Positions 10,231 to 19,713 of a DNA stretch of 64,000 bases are shown here, one piece after another. The notes beneath the pieces are model-generated. The model was given only the letters and a program-made list of their open reading frames with translations, did no database searches and was not told the DNA's origin. Position numbers and translations under genes: made by a program. The DNA is from Rhodocyclaceae bacterium (GTDB lineage Bacteria; Pseudomonadota; Gammaproteobacteria; Burkholderiales; Rhodocyclaceae). Position 1 is the stretch's first letter, and every line of letters starts with the position of its first letter. The DNA lies in contig JAQTNK010000007.1 in NCBI GenBank assembly GCA_028713915.1, forward strand, positions 1 to 64,000. The letters are read 5' to 3'.

Positions 10231-12022
10231 TGTCCAGCAGCGAATCGGCGGTGATGCCGACGCGGACGTTGCCCCACAGGCGGCCGTCGATCTGGATCGG
10301 CATGGCGATGTCGCAAAGTATCTCGCCGGTGTCGCGCAAGTAGGTGCGCAGCAGCATCGGCTGGGTGTTGCGGGCCGCGCGCAGTTCGCCGGAATTCTCG
10401 AACTTGCGGTTGCAGCGGTTGCCGACGAGGTCGGCGGCTTCGTTTCCCGTCAGCGGCTTCGAGAACTTGAGGTTGTGGCACGACAGATAGCCGTCGGTGT
10501 TCACGCCGACGGCGTAGGCGCAGCCGGCGATCGAGTTGAAGCAGTTCTCGAGCAGCGGCTGGCAGCGCCGCGCGAACTCCTCGCCCCAGGCGACGCGGTA
10601 TTTCTGCGGCTTGTTGTTGCCGAACGGCTGGTAGCGCTTGTCGAAGATGTCGCTGCCGCCCTTCGCCATCTCCGCCAGGGCGCCTTGGATCTGGTCGCGG
10701 AACTGGCGCGTGCGGCTGACCACGGCATCGAAGGCGCCGCGGCCGATGGTGAAGCGCGAGATCAGTTCCTGCACCGACTCCGTCGACTCGGACAGGGCCG
10801 AGGTGCGCTGCTCCGATTCCACCATGTGCTTGGCGACTTCGCCCGACAGCTCGTGGATGCGATTGACGTTGTCATGGACCTGGCTGTTCGTCGCCGACAG
10901 CTCCTCCATCGCGGCGGCGATGTGCAGCAGCTGTTCGCCGGTGCGCTCGAAGTCGCCGACCATGACCTGGAACTGGCCGGCGGAGCGGCCGACGACTGCG
11001 CGCGTGTGCTGGACATCGACATTGATCTCGTCGTTCTCGGCACGCGTGTTCCTGACCTGGGTCAGCATCGCGGCGACGTTGCCGGTGATTTCCGCGGTCG
11101 CCGTATTGACGCGCTCGGCGAGCTTCCTGACCTCGTCGGCGACGACGGCGAAACCGCGCCCCGCCTCGCCGGCGCGCGCCGCCTCGATGGCGGCGTTGAG
11201 TGCCAGCAGGTTGGTCTGGTCGGCCACTTCGCGGATCAGCGAGGCGAACTGGTTGACGCTTTCCGAGCGGCGCGACAGGTCCTCGACAGTGTGGTTGAAG
11301 CGCAGCACCTTCTCGCCGACGGTGTTGATGCGGGCGCTGATGTCCTGCATCTCGTGGAGCGATACGCGCGCATTTTCCAGGTTGATGTGGGTCGAGTCGG
11401 CGATGACTTGCGTGCTGTGCGAGACCTCGTCGATGGCTTTCGTCGCCTCGGCGCTGGCGTTGAAGACGAGGTCCGTCATTTCGCCCTGCTGGCGCACCGT
11501 GGTCACCGTTTCGTCGAGGCGCACCTTGACGCGCACGGCGTCGCGGGCGATGGAAACGCTGGCCTTGCGCACTTCGCCGATGATCTGGCGCATCTTGTCG
11601 GCGAAGCGGTTGTAGCTTTGCGCCATCTGCCGGAATTCGTCGTGCGTGAGCAGCGGCAGGTCGTGCGAAAAATCGCCTTCGCCTTTGGCGATCTCGTCGA
11701 AGATGGCGGTGATGGTCTTCACCGGGCGCACGATCAGGTGGCGCAGGTAAAGAATCTGCAGCACGTTCCAGGCGAGGGCGACGGCGGTGAGCGTGAGCAG
11801 CACCGTCAAGCCGGTGTCGAACGCCGCCATGGCCGGCACGGCGGCGGCGTCGGCGACGCCGTTGCGCGCCAGCGCGCCATGCACTTCGGCGCGCACCTTG
11901 AGATACGTGCCGAGGTAGACGAGATCGATCAGGAACAACAGCAGAAAGCTCATCAGCTTGCGCGAGAGCGTGTTCCAGAAGGTCTTCTCGGCCCATTCGT
12001 AGGCTTCTTGGAATGCATTCAT
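10223..12022 (-). CDS. Methyl-accepting chemotaxis protein with C-terminal cysteine-rich sensor-like domain
   Basis: 599 residues. Two membrane helices (about 24-43 and 68-95) enclose a periplasmic loop of only some 25 residues, so no periplasmic ligand domain is present. A HAMP-like segment and the MCP signalling hairpin tip ([20 protein letters not shown]) follow. After about residue 460 comes a domain of about 130 residues holding all six cysteines of the protein: [23 protein letters not shown] and ILCDI. No CheR-docking pentapeptide ends the protein. It is last in the lactate operon, 62 bp after lctP, with a GGAGGAG ribosome site, suggesting a link to lactate, redox or energy taxis. Confidence 0.9.
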   Translation of the reverse strand: MNAFQEAYEWAEKTFWNTLSRKLMSFLLLFLIDLVYLGTYLKVRAEVHGALARNGVADAAAVPAMAAFDTGLTVLLTLTAVALAWNVLQILYLRHLIVRPVKTITAIFDEIAKGEGDFSHDLPLLTHDEFRQMAQSYNRFADKMRQIIGEVRKASVSIARDAVRVKVRLDETVTTVRQQGEMTDLVFNASAEATKAIDEVSHSTQVIADSTHINLENARVSLHEMQDISARINTVGEKVLRFNHTVEDLSRRSESVNQFASLIREVADQTNLLALNAAIEAARAGEAGRGFAVVADEVRKLAERVNTATAEITGNVAAMLTQVRNTRAENDEINVDVQHTRAVVGRSAGQFQVMVGDFERTGEQLLHIAAAMEELSATNSQVHDNVNRIHELSGEVAKHMVESEQRTSALSESTESVQELISRFTIGRGAFDAVVSRTRQFRDQIQGALAEMAKGGSDIFDKRYQPFGNNKPQKYRVAWGEEFARRCQPLLENCFNSIAGCAYAVGVNTDGYLSCHNLKFSKPLTGNEAADLVGNRCNRKFENSGELRAARNTQPMLLRTYLRDTGEILCDIAMPIQIDGRLWGNVRVGITADSLLDIK

Positions 12023-12084
12023 CGTGTTTCTCCTCCAGCGCCGGTGCCGCCGCAGGCGCGGCCGGCACCGGTACGCGATCGCCG

Positions 12085-13725
12085 TTACGGGATCATCCAG
12101 GGCAGCAGGTAGGCCTGCAGCGTGGTGATGATGCCGACGATCACGCACAGCATCAGGCTGTGCTTGACGGTGAAGCGGAACAGGTCGCCTTCGCGCCCGA
12201 CCAGGCCCACCGAGGCGGTGGCCACGGCGATCGACTGCGGCGAGATCATCTTGCCGGTGACGCCGCCGGTGGTGTTGGCCGCCACCAGCAGGGTGTCATG
12301 GACGCCGATCTGGTGCGCGGTGTTGGCCTGCAGGTTGCAGAACAGGGCGTTCGACGAAGTGTCCGAGCCGGTCAGGAAGACGCCGAGCCAGCCGAGGAAG
12401 GGCGAGAAGAAGGTGAAGGCGACCCCGGTGCCGGCCAGCAGCAGCGCCAGCGTCGCGGAAAGTCCCGAGTAGTTGGCGACGAAGGCGAAGGCCAGCACCA
12501 TGCCGATGGAATAAATTGGCTTGAGCAGGTCGGAGAACGTTTCGCCGAAAGTGCGGACCGCCACCGCCGGCTTCATGCGCAGCATCGCCACGGTGACGAC
12601 GGCGGCGAGCAGGATCGCCGTGCCGGTGGCCGACAGCCAGTTGAACGAATACACGGCCGGGTAGGCGCTGGCGGCCTTGACGATGGGCGGCATCTTGGTC
12701 ACCAGCTTGTCGAGCATCGGCACCGGCGTGTTGATGACGGTCCAGTCGAGGCCGCCGCCCTTGTTGAACAGCGCCTTGAACGGCTTGAGCGACCAGACGG
12801 TGACGAAGGCGGTGAGGATGAGGAAGGGCGACCAGGCGCGCAGCACTTGTCCGAGCGAATGGGCCGTGGCCTTCACCGTGACTTCCTGGCCTTCGAAACG
12901 GAAGATGCGTTTCGGCTTCCAGAACTTGAGGAACACCGCCAGGGAAACCAGGCTCAACAGCGCGGACGTGATGTCCGGCAGTTCCGGGCCGATGAAGTTG
13001 GAGGTGAGGAATTGCGAGACGGCGAAGCTGACGCCGCAGACCAGGATCGCCGGCCAGGTTTCGCGCACGCCGCGCCAGCCGTCCATGATGATGATGATCC
13101 ACAGCGGCACCAGGACGGACAGCAGCGGCAGCTGGCGGCCGGCCATCTGGCCGATCTTGAAGGCCTCGATGCCGGTGACCTGGCCGGCGACGATGATGGG
13201 AATGCCCATGGCGCCGAAGGCGACCGGCGCCGTGTTGGTGATCAGGCACAGGCCGGCGGCGTAGAGCGGGTTGAAGCCCAAGCCCACCAGGAGCGCAGCG
13301 GTGATCGCCACCGGCGCGCCGAAGCCGGCGGCGCCCTCGAGGAAGGCGCCGAACGAGAAGCCGACCAGCAGCATCTGCAGGCGCTGGTCCTCGGTCAGCG
13401 AGACCACCGAGGCGCGGATGATCTCGAACTGACCGGTCTTGACGGTGATCTTGTAGAGGAACACCGCGGTGACGATGATCCAGGCGATCGGCCACAAGCC
13501 GAACAGGAAGCCGTTGCCGGCCGATGCCAATGCCATATCGACGGGCATGTGGTAGAAGAACACGGCGACCAGCAGCGCGAGGATGACGGTGATGGTGCCG
13601 GCGATATGTCCCTTCATGCGGAACACCGCGAGGGCGACGAAGAAGAACAGGATCGGGATTGCCGCGACGAGCGACGACAACCAGAGGTTGCTTAACGGAT
13701 CGTAAATCTGCTGCCAGGTCTGCAT
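12085..13725 (-). CDS. lctP: L-lactate permease (LctP/LldP family)
   Basis: 546 residues with about 13 hydrophobic helices, the normal size for the lactate permease family of inner-membrane symporters. Family blocks include [20 protein letters not shown] written here as [15 protein letters not shown], and [17 protein letters not shown]. The C-terminal part has [13 protein letters not shown] and [15 protein letters not shown]. It takes up lactate (and glycolate in E. coli) with protons. It lies 53 bp downstream of dld and has a strong GGAGGAG site 5 nt from the ATG, so it belongs to the lut-dld operon. Confidence 0.94.
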   Translation of the reverse strand: MQTWQQIYDPLSNLWLSSLVAAIPILFFFVALAVFRMKGHIAGTITVILALLVAVFFYHMPVDMALASAGNGFLFGLWPIAWIIVTAVFLYKITVKTGQFEIIRASVVSLTEDQRLQMLLVGFSFGAFLEGAAGFGAPVAITAALLVGLGFNPLYAAGLCLITNTAPVAFGAMGIPIIVAGQVTGIEAFKIGQMAGRQLPLLSVLVPLWIIIIMDGWRGVRETWPAILVCGVSFAVSQFLTSNFIGPELPDITSALLSLVSLAVFLKFWKPKRIFRFEGQEVTVKATAHSLGQVLRAWSPFLILTAFVTVWSLKPFKALFNKGGGLDWTVINTPVPMLDKLVTKMPPIVKAASAYPAVYSFNWLSATGTAILLAAVVTVAMLRMKPAVAVRTFGETFSDLLKPIYSIGMVLAFAFVANYSGLSATLALLLAGTGVAFTFFSPFLGWLGVFLTGSDTSSNALFCNLQANTAHQIGVHDTLLVAANTTGGVTGKMISPQSIAVATASVGLVGREGDLFRFTVKHSLMLCVIVGIITTLQAYLLPWMIP

Positions 13726-13778
13726 TTGGACTCCTCCACTCTATTTGTGTGTGTTGTTGCGATGAACTTGCGCTTGCT

Positions 13779-16559
13779 TCAGCAGCTTTCCTTGCCTTCG
13801 GTGCGGCTGCACTCTTCGAGCAAGTAGGCGACGGAACGGTAGCTGCGCCCGGTTTCCGCCGTGAGGCCGATTTCACAGGTGCGGTTGGTCGACACGCCCT
13901 CGCCGCAGTTGGCCGGCAGGGCTTCGTGAATCCGGCGCAGCGCGTGGGCATTGAGCTCGGGAACGGCGAAGCCGCGGTCGCCGCCGAAGCCGCAGCAGCC
14001 GACGCCGGCGGGCTCGATGACGGCCTCGACGCAGGCCGCAACGAGCTCGCGCAGCTTGTCGTCCGAGGCGGCGCGGCGCACGCTGCAGTTGATGTGAAGC
14101 GCGACCGGGCCGGCCTTGCGCGTGATGCGCAGGCGCGGCAGCAGCGCGGCCAGCGCGAACTCGTGGAAGTCGAACAACTGCAGGCGGCCGGCCAGGTGCT
14201 TTTGCATGCGCACCGAGCAGGTGCTGGCGTCCATGATGACCGGGTAGAAGCCGCCGCGGCCGTCGTCGGCCGCCTTCATCAGCGCGGCGACGACGGCGTC
14301 GGCCATGTCGTCGGCTTCCTTCGCCAGGCCCTTGCTGGCGAGCATCTGGCCGCAGCAGAGCTTGTCGAAGCCCTCGGGCAGGCGCGGCGCATAGCCGGCG
14401 CGCGCCAGCAGTTCCATGACGACATCCGGCAGCGCCGCTTCGCCGGCGCTGTTGGCGCCGAAGATGCGGCCGCCGCAGGCGGGGAAATACACGACCGGAT
14501 CGCCGCCGCCGTGGCGCGCTGCCGGCAGCGTGCCGGCGCGCGGCATGCCGCGTTTCCAGGCGCCGCCGGAAAGACGGGCGACGAGACTTTCGCCGACGAC
14601 GCCGGAGACGGCGTGGCCGACGGCGAGGCCGAGCCGCGATGCGCTCGCCACCTTGGCGAAATTGCGCACCGTCCATTGCCCCAACTGGCGCGAGGCGGTG
14701 CCGAGGGCGCGGCCGCGCAGGCGGCGCGTCAGTTCGCCGGTGTCGATGCCGACCGGGCAGGCGGTCGAGCACAGGCCGCAGCCGGCGCAGGTATCGAGGC
14801 CCTGATAGACGAAGTCCCGGCCGACGTCGCCGGCCGGCTCGGAAGCGGCGGCGCGGCGCGACAGTTCGCGCCAGCCGACGATGCGCTGGCGCGGGCTGAG
14901 CGTCAGCTGGTGCGAGGGACAGAGCGGCTCGCAAAAGCCGCATTCGATGCAGCGGTCGACGATGTCCTCGGCGGCCGGCATCGGCTTGAGATTCTTCAGA
15001 TGCGCCTGCGGGTCGTCGTTGATGATGACGCCGGGATTGAGCAGATCGTCGGGGTCGAACAGCCGCTTGATGCGGCGCATCAGGTCGGTGGCCTGGCGGC
15101 CCCATTCCATCTCGACGAAGGGCGCCATGTTGCGGCCGGTGCCGTGCTCGGCCTTGAGCGAGCCGTCGTACTTGCGCACGACCAGATCGCAGACGTCGTC
15201 CATGAGGCGGGCATAGCGCGCCACTTCCGCGGCGTCGCCGAAGTCCTGGGTGAAGACGAAATGCAGGTTGCCTTCGAGGGCGTGGCCGAAGATGATCGCT
15301 TCCGCGTAGCCGTGGCGGCGCAGCAGCGCCTGCAGGTCGAGGGTGGCGGCGGCCAGCGACTCGATCGGGAAGGCGACGTCCTCGATGATGACCGTGGTGC
15401 CGGCGCGGCGCACGGCGCCGACCGAGGGGAAAGTGCCCTTGCGCACTTTCCAGTACATCTCGCAGGTGGCGGCGTCGGTGGAAAAGGCGGGCGGCGCGAC
15501 GGTGCTGATGCCGGCGAGCGCGGCCAGCGCCGCATCGATGCGCTGCTGCAGGCGGGCGGCGTTGTCGGCGCGCACCTCGATCAGCAGCGCCGCGGCATCC
15601 GCGCCGAGCGTGCGCATCACGGGCGGCAGCCCCGGCTTGTCTTCGACCGAGCGCAGGGCCGGGCGGTCGAGCAGTTCGACGGCGGCGACGGCTTCGGGCT
15701 TGAGGCGGATCACCGCCTGGCAGGCGCTGGCGATGGTCGGGAAGAACACCAGGGCGCTGGCCTTGCACGGATCTTCGATGACTGTGCGATAAGTGATGCG
15801 CGAAATGAAGCCGAGCGTGCCTTCCGAGCCGATCATCAGGTGGGCGAGGATGTCGATGGGATCGGCGTAGTCGACCAGCGCATTGAGGCTGTAGCCGGTG
15901 GTGTTCTTGATCTTGTACTTGTGGCGGATGCGCGCGGACAGCGAAGCGTCGGCGCCGGTCGCGGCAGCCATGCGCGCCAAGCCGTCGAGCAAGGCCGCGT
16001 GGCTGCGGCGAAAGGCGGCGACGCTGGCCGGATCCTCGGTATCGAGCACGGCGCCGTCGGCGAGCACGACGCGCAGGCCGGCGAGCGTGCGGTAGCTGTT
16101 TTGCGAGGTGCCGCAGCACATGCCGGAAGCATTATTGGCGGCGATGCCGCCGATCTTGCAGGCGTTGATCGAGGCCGGGTCGGGGCCGATCTTGCGTCCG
16201 TGCGGAGCCAGCCGGGCATTGACCTCGCCGCCGATGATGCCGGGGCCGAGGCGCACCGAAGCGGCATCCGCGGCGATGTCGCAGGTGGCGAAACCTTCGC
16301 CGATCAGCGCCAGGATGCCGTCGGTGACGGCCTGGCCGGAGAGGCTGGTGCCGGCGGCGCGAAAAGTCACCGGCCGGCCGTGGAGGCGCGCCGCCTGCAG
16401 CAGCGCGCGCACCTCATCCTCGCTGTCGACGACGGCGACGACTTCGGGGATCAGCCGATAGAAGCTGGCGTCGGTGCCGTAGGCGAGGCGGCGCAAGTCG
16501 TCGGCGATGACCTGCCGCGCCGGCAGGATGCACTTGAGCGCGTCGGTCAGCGCGCTCAT
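13779..16559 (-). CDS. dld: FAD/Fe-S D-lactate dehydrogenase, Dld-II type
   Basis: 926 residues. An N-terminal FAD-binding domain (about 30-250, with FRAAGTSLSGQAVTDG and the flavin-site segment KIGGIAANNASGM) is followed by a FAD oxidase C-terminal domain. Then come two 4Fe-4S motifs (CIECGFCEPLCPS and CAGCGLCSTACPV) and a cysteine-rich CCG region (LCCGQML, GCCGFGG). This is the Shewanella Dld-II layout, oxidising D-lactate to pyruvate at the membrane. Its position beside lutABC and lctP supports D-lactate over glycolate. The ATG overlaps the lutB stop as ATGA. Confidence 0.9.
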   Translation of the reverse strand: MSALTDALKCILPARQVIADDLRRLAYGTDASFYRLIPEVVAVVDSEDEVRALLQAARLHGRPVTFRAAGTSLSGQAVTDGILALIGEGFATCDIAADAASVRLGPGIIGGEVNARLAPHGRKIGPDPASINACKIGGIAANNASGMCCGTSQNSYRTLAGLRVVLADGAVLDTEDPASVAAFRRSHAALLDGLARMAAATGADASLSARIRHKYKIKNTTGYSLNALVDYADPIDILAHLMIGSEGTLGFISRITYRTVIEDPCKASALVFFPTIASACQAVIRLKPEAVAAVELLDRPALRSVEDKPGLPPVMRTLGADAAALLIEVRADNAARLQQRIDAALAALAGISTVAPPAFSTDAATCEMYWKVRKGTFPSVGAVRRAGTTVIIEDVAFPIESLAAATLDLQALLRRHGYAEAIIFGHALEGNLHFVFTQDFGDAAEVARYARLMDDVCDLVVRKYDGSLKAEHGTGRNMAPFVEMEWGRQATDLMRRIKRLFDPDDLLNPGVIINDDPQAHLKNLKPMPAAEDIVDRCIECGFCEPLCPSHQLTLSPRQRIVGWRELSRRAAASEPAGDVGRDFVYQGLDTCAGCGLCSTACPVGIDTGELTRRLRGRALGTASRQLGQWTVRNFAKVASASRLGLAVGHAVSGVVGESLVARLSGGAWKRGMPRAGTLPAARHGGGDPVVYFPACGGRIFGANSAGEAALPDVVMELLARAGYAPRLPEGFDKLCCGQMLASKGLAKEADDMADAVVAALMKAADDGRGGFYPVIMDASTCSVRMQKHLAGRLQLFDFHEFALAALLPRLRITRKAGPVALHINCSVRRAASDDKLRELVAACVEAVIEPAGVGCCGFGGDRGFAVPELNAHALRRIHEALPANCGEGVSTNRTCEIGLTAETGRSYRSVAYLLEECSRTEGKESC

Positions 16560-17983
16560 CGCTGCCTCTCCCTGAGCAGGTCGCGCAGGCGCTTGGGCGC
16601 CGGCACCAGCGGCGTGCGGCTCTTCGTCCAGGCGCCCTGCTCGGTCGGCGACAGGGCGCGGCCGCGGCTCATGAACCAGGAGGTCAGGCGATACAGTCCG
16701 AGGCGGCTGTAGATCAGCGACCAGACGCGCCAGATCGCGCTGATGCCGGCCGTGCGGGCCGCGCCGCTGCCGCGCAGCGAAGCCGCCGTGGTGCCGGGCC
16801 GCGCCTGCGCCTCGTTGCGCAGGCGGATGAGGATGTCGGGAATCGGAATGCGCACCGGGCAGACTTCGGCGCAGGCGCCGCACAGCGTCGAGGCGAAGGC
16901 CAGCGGGTAGGTGTCCGCCAGGCCCAGCAGATGCGGCGAAATGATGGCGCCGATCGGGCCGGGATAGGTGGTGCCGTAGGCGTGGCCGCCGATGCGCGCG
17001 TAGACCGGGCAGTGGTTCATGCAGGCGCCGCAGCGGATGCATTGCAGGGTGGCGCGCAGTTGGACGTCGGCATAGGCCTGGGTGCGGCCGTTGTCGAGCA
17101 GGATCAGGTGCACTTCGTCGGGGCCGTCGAGCTCGTCGGGCTGGCGCGGGCGGCTGATGAAGTTCTGGTAGGTCTCCACCGGCTGGCCGGTCGCCGAGCG
17201 CGGCAGCAGGCTGTTCAGCGGCACCACGTGGTCGAGCTTGGCGACGACCTTCTCGATGCCGGTGATGGCGATATGGACGCGCGGCACGGTGGTGCACATG
17301 CGGCCGTTGCCTTCGTTTTCGACGAGGTAGAGGGTGCCGGTTTCGGCGACGGCGAAATTGACGCCGGAAAGCCCGATGTCGGCCGCCGCGAATTTCTTGC
17401 GCAGCACTTCGCGGCCGATGCGGATCAGCTCGTCCACGTTGTCCGTGTAGCTGACGCCGGGCAGCTTGGCGGCGAAGAGCTCGGCGATCTGCTGCTTGGT
17501 CTTGTGGATCGCCGGCATGATGATGTGCGACGGACCTTCGCCGGCGAGCTGGACGATGTATTCGCCCATGTCGGTTTCCAGGGCCTCGATGCCGGCCGCC
17601 GCCATGGCGTGGTTGAGGCCGACTTCCTCGCTGACCATGGACTTGCCCTTGACCATGCGAGTGGCATCATGGCGGCGGGCGATGTCGAGCACGATGGCGT
17701 TGGCTTCGTCGGGCGTCTCGGCCCAATGCACCTTGACGCCGTTGGCGGTGAGCTGCGCTTCGAGCTGCTCGAGCAGGGCCGGCAGGTTGGCCAGCGCGTA
17801 GCGGCGGATGTCGGCGCCGAGATCGCGCAGCGTCTCCAGCGCCGCGGCGTCGGGAAACTGGGCGCGGCGCTTGGCCTGCAGGAAATCCATGGCGCCGCGG
17901 AAGCTCTGGCGCAGGTGGGCGTCATTGACCGCGGCCTTGCTGCGTTCGGCGAAGCTGGGATGGAATTCGATCGGCTGGCTCAT
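16556..17983 (-). CDS. lutB: L-lactate oxidation Fe-S protein LutB/LldF
   Basis: 475 residues, matching Bacillus LutB and Shewanella LldF in length. An N-terminal LUD-type domain (about 70-300, with GLNHAMAAAGIEALETDMGE and AETGTLYLVENEGNGRM) precedes two ferredoxin motifs, CIRCGACMNHCPVY and CGACAEVCPVRIPIPD. With LutA and LutC it forms the cytochrome-independent L-lactate dehydrogenase complex. It overlaps lutC upstream and dld downstream by ATGA junctions, implying translational coupling. Confidence 0.93.
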   Translation of the reverse strand: MSQPIEFHPSFAERSKAAVNDAHLRQSFRGAMDFLQAKRRAQFPDAAALETLRDLGADIRRYALANLPALLEQLEAQLTANGVKVHWAETPDEANAIVLDIARRHDATRMVKGKSMVSEEVGLNHAMAAAGIEALETDMGEYIVQLAGEGPSHIIMPAIHKTKQQIAELFAAKLPGVSYTDNVDELIRIGREVLRKKFAAADIGLSGVNFAVAETGTLYLVENEGNGRMCTTVPRVHIAITGIEKVVAKLDHVVPLNSLLPRSATGQPVETYQNFISRPRQPDELDGPDEVHLILLDNGRTQAYADVQLRATLQCIRCGACMNHCPVYARIGGHAYGTTYPGPIGAIISPHLLGLADTYPLAFASTLCGACAEVCPVRIPIPDILIRLRNEAQARPGTTAASLRGSGAARTAGISAIWRVWSLIYSRLGLYRLTSWFMSRGRALSPTEQGAWTKSRTPLVPAPKRLRDLLRERQR

Positions 17984-18645
17984 GCTTGCGCTCCGCCGAT
18001 GAGAAGCACGATCACTTCGCGCGGGCCGTGGGCGCCGTAGGCCAGCGTCTGCTGGATGTCGGCGGTCTTCGACGGCCCCGAGATGACCAGCGCGTTGGTC
18101 GGCATGGCGTCCGCCCAGCGCTCGGCCGTCATCGCCGCGTAGAGGTCGGTGTGGATGCTTGCTGCGTCGAGCAGGACGAAATGCAGCGGCGGCACCAGCG
18201 ACATCAGGCGCGGCGCGCGGGCGTCGGGCCAGAGGATCAGGCTGCCGGTGTCGGCCAGCGCGCTCCTGGCGGGCGTCAGCGCGGCGTCGATGTCGTCGAA
18301 GAACTCGCTGCGCCACTCGCTGGCGGGCTTCTCGTAGCGCACCAGCTGCAGGTCGCCGCCGGCGCGGGCGGCCAGCGCAGCCGCTTCGGGCGCATCCTTG
18401 CCGACCAGCAGCTTGCGCACGCCTTTCTGCGCCGCGATGCCGCACAGCAGTGCGGGCCAGGAATCGATGTCGGTGTCATGGACCTCGGCGTGGGCGGCCG
18501 CTATGTTGGCGCGGAAGCGTTCGATGCGCGTCGCGCTGTCCATGTCGCCGGCCGCGGCATGCCAGGCGGCGACGTCGGGCGCCGGCACGGGGACGCCGGC
18601 GGGGGCGGCGCGCAGGCGCGCCAGGATGTTGGTGCGTGCGTTCAT
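17980..18645 (-). CDS. lutC: L-lactate oxidation subunit LutC/LldG (LUD domain)
   Basis: 221 residues with the LUD/YkgG fold. The N-terminus NARTNILARLR is typical of LutC, and the C-terminal block has ALVISGPSKTADIQQTL and GAHGPREVIVLLI. It lacks the ferredoxin motifs of LutB. It lies about 100 bp after lutA, separated by a GC hairpin, and its stop overlaps the lutB start. Assignment is by family signature and operon position; the precise catalytic part played by LutC is not known. Confidence 0.92.
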   Translation of the reverse strand: MNARTNILARLRAAPAGVPVPAPDVAAWHAAAGDMDSATRIERFRANIAAAHAEVHDTDIDSWPALLCGIAAQKGVRKLLVGKDAPEAAALAARAGGDLQLVRYEKPASEWRSEFFDDIDAALTPARSALADTGSLILWPDARAPRLMSLVPPLHFVLLDAASIHTDLYAAMTAERWADAMPTNALVISGPSKTADIQQTLAYGAHGPREVIVLLIGGAQA

Positions 18646-18722
18646 GGCTGGCGCCTCCGATCCGGTTCAGCGGCTGAACTTGCATTGCGTCGGCGCCCAA
18701 CGGCAATCGCGGGCGTGCGCAT

Positions 18723-18737
18723 CCCCGCGTTGCGGGG
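18723..18737 (-). other. GC-rich hairpin in the lutA-lutC gap
   Basis: CCCCGC-GTT-GCGGGG forms a 6-bp all-GC stem with a 3-nt loop, 8 nt downstream of the lutA stop. There is no following T-run, so it is not a normal intrinsic terminator. In the operon mRNA it could stabilise the lutA 3' end or set a processing boundary. Confidence 0.4.
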
Positions 18738-18744
18738 CCCCTGC

Positions 18745-19551
18745 TTACTGCTCATGTCGTTCTCCCGTGCGGCGCCAGAGGAAGCTGGCGATGTGCTCGC
18801 CGGGCAGCGAGGCTTGCCGGCGACCGGCGAGTTCGTCCTGCTTCGCGGCGCGGCCGAGGATGTTGAACAGGCAGCCGCAGTCGGCACTGACGACGCTTTG
18901 CGCGCCGCTCTCCTTGAGGCTCGCCACCTTGTCGGTGACCATGGCCGCGGAGATGTCGGGCTGGCGCACGGCGAAAGTGCCGCCGAAGCCGCAGCACTCC
19001 TCGGCCCGCGCCTGCACGGCGACCGTGACGGCGGCGAGATCGGCGAGCAGCGCGCCGCTGGTTTCGGCAACGCCCATTTCGCGCCTGGCCTGGCAGGAAG
19101 TGTGCAGCGCGACGGTGCAGGGCGCGCCGCAATCTTCGCGGCGGAAGCCGACGACATGGACGAGGAATTCGGTGAGTTCGAAGATGCGGTCGGAAAGTGC
19201 GACGGCCTTGGCCAGCAGCGCCGGATCGTTCGCAAACAGCTTCGGGTAGTGATGGCGCATCATCGCGGCGCAGGAGCCCGACGGCACGACGACGGGCCAC
19301 GGCTGCGTGAACAGTTCGAGTTGGCGGCGCGCCACGGCGCGGGCTTCGTCGGGATAGCCGCTCGAATAGGCGGGTTGGCCGCAGCATGTCTGCTCTTCCG
19401 GGAAATGGACGGCGATGCCTTCGCGTTCCAGCAGCCGCACAGTGTCGAGTCCCGCCTGCGGCGCGAACTGGTCGACCAGGCAGGTGGCGAATAAATAGGC
19501 ATCCGCCGGCTTCGGCGGATAACGCCGGGTGCGTTGGGTGTCTGACCCCAT
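18745..19551 (-). CDS. lutA: L-lactate oxidation Fe-S protein LutA/LldE
   Basis: 268 residues of the CCG-domain (heterodisulfide-reductase-like) family. Two cysteine-rich repeats are visible: FATCLVDQF with TCCGQPAYSSG in the first half and HTSCQARREMG with ECCGFGGTFAV in the second. With LutB and LutC it oxidises L-lactate to pyruvate. The ATG at 19551 is chosen because GGAGGAG (19559-19565) sits 7 nt ahead; a GTG two codons earlier is too close to that site. It is the first gene of the operon, under the promoter at 19613-19642. Confidence 0.93.
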   Translation of the reverse strand: MGSDTQRTRRYPPKPADAYLFATCLVDQFAPQAGLDTVRLLEREGIAVHFPEEQTCCGQPAYSSGYPDEARAVARRQLELFTQPWPVVVPSGSCAAMMRHHYPKLFANDPALLAKAVALSDRIFELTEFLVHVVGFRREDCGAPCTVALHTSCQARREMGVAETSGALLADLAAVTVAVQARAEECCGFGGTFAVRQPDISAAMVTDKVASLKESGAQSVVSADCGCLFNILGRAAKQDELAGRRQASLPGEHIASFLWRRTGERHEQ

Positions 19552-19590
19552 AACCACTCTCCTCCATTATTTTGGTGGCGAGTGGTAAAG

Positions 19591-19601
19591 TGGTATTACC
19601 A
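19591..19601. promoter_or_regulatory. LldR/FadR-type operator, lut side
   Basis: TGGTATTACCA fits the FadR-family consensus TNGTNNNACNA and is a perfect inverted repeat around the central base. It begins 12 bp downstream of the lutA -10 element, so bound regulator would block initiation or early elongation. Further TGGT half-sites flank it on the lutA side. An identical 11-mer lies at 19688-19698. Confidence 0.75.
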
Positions 19602-19612
19602 ATCGCGGATAT

Positions 19613-19642
19613 ACTATAAAGCCACGAAATGGCGCTTGTCAA
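19613..19642 (-). promoter_or_regulatory. Sigma-70 promoter for the lut-dld-lctP operon
   Basis: On the minus strand TTGACA (19642-19637) and TATAGT (19618-19613) are separated by 18 bp. This is the best promoter match in the region. The predicted start near 19606 directly precedes the operator at 19591-19601 and leaves a leader of about 55 nt before lutA. Confidence 0.7.
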
Positions 19643-19653
19643 CGATTTAAAGG

Positions 19654-19682
19654 TTGACGGGCGTCGCCGTGGAAAATACTAT
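19654..19682 (+). promoter_or_regulatory. Sigma-70 promoter for the lldR-type regulator
   Basis: TTGACG (19654-19659) and TACTAT (19677-19682) are separated by 17 bp. The predicted start falls at the edge of the operator at 19688-19698, about 25 nt before the regulator ATG, which implies autoregulation. Confidence 0.6.
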
Positions 19683-19687
19683 TCAAC

Positions 19688-19698
19688 TGGTATTACCA
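19688..19698. promoter_or_regulatory. LldR/FadR-type operator, regulator side
   Basis: A second TGGTATTACCA, identical to the copy at 19591-19601 and 97 bp from it, overlapping the predicted transcription start of the regulator gene. Paired sites at this distance could allow looping across the divergent promoters. Confidence 0.75.
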
Positions 19699-19713
19699 CT
19701 ATGGAATTGTCCG

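Noticed and set aside
13779-16559. Glycolate oxidase GlcD-GlcF fusion
   Set aside because: The domain order is compatible, but the operon with lutACB and lctP and the single-chain length favour Dld-II D-lactate dehydrogenase.
13659-16712. Thousand-codon plus-strand frame opposite dld
   Set aside because: Composition is Arg/Gly/Ala-biased with no domains; Dld-II on the other strand is unambiguous.
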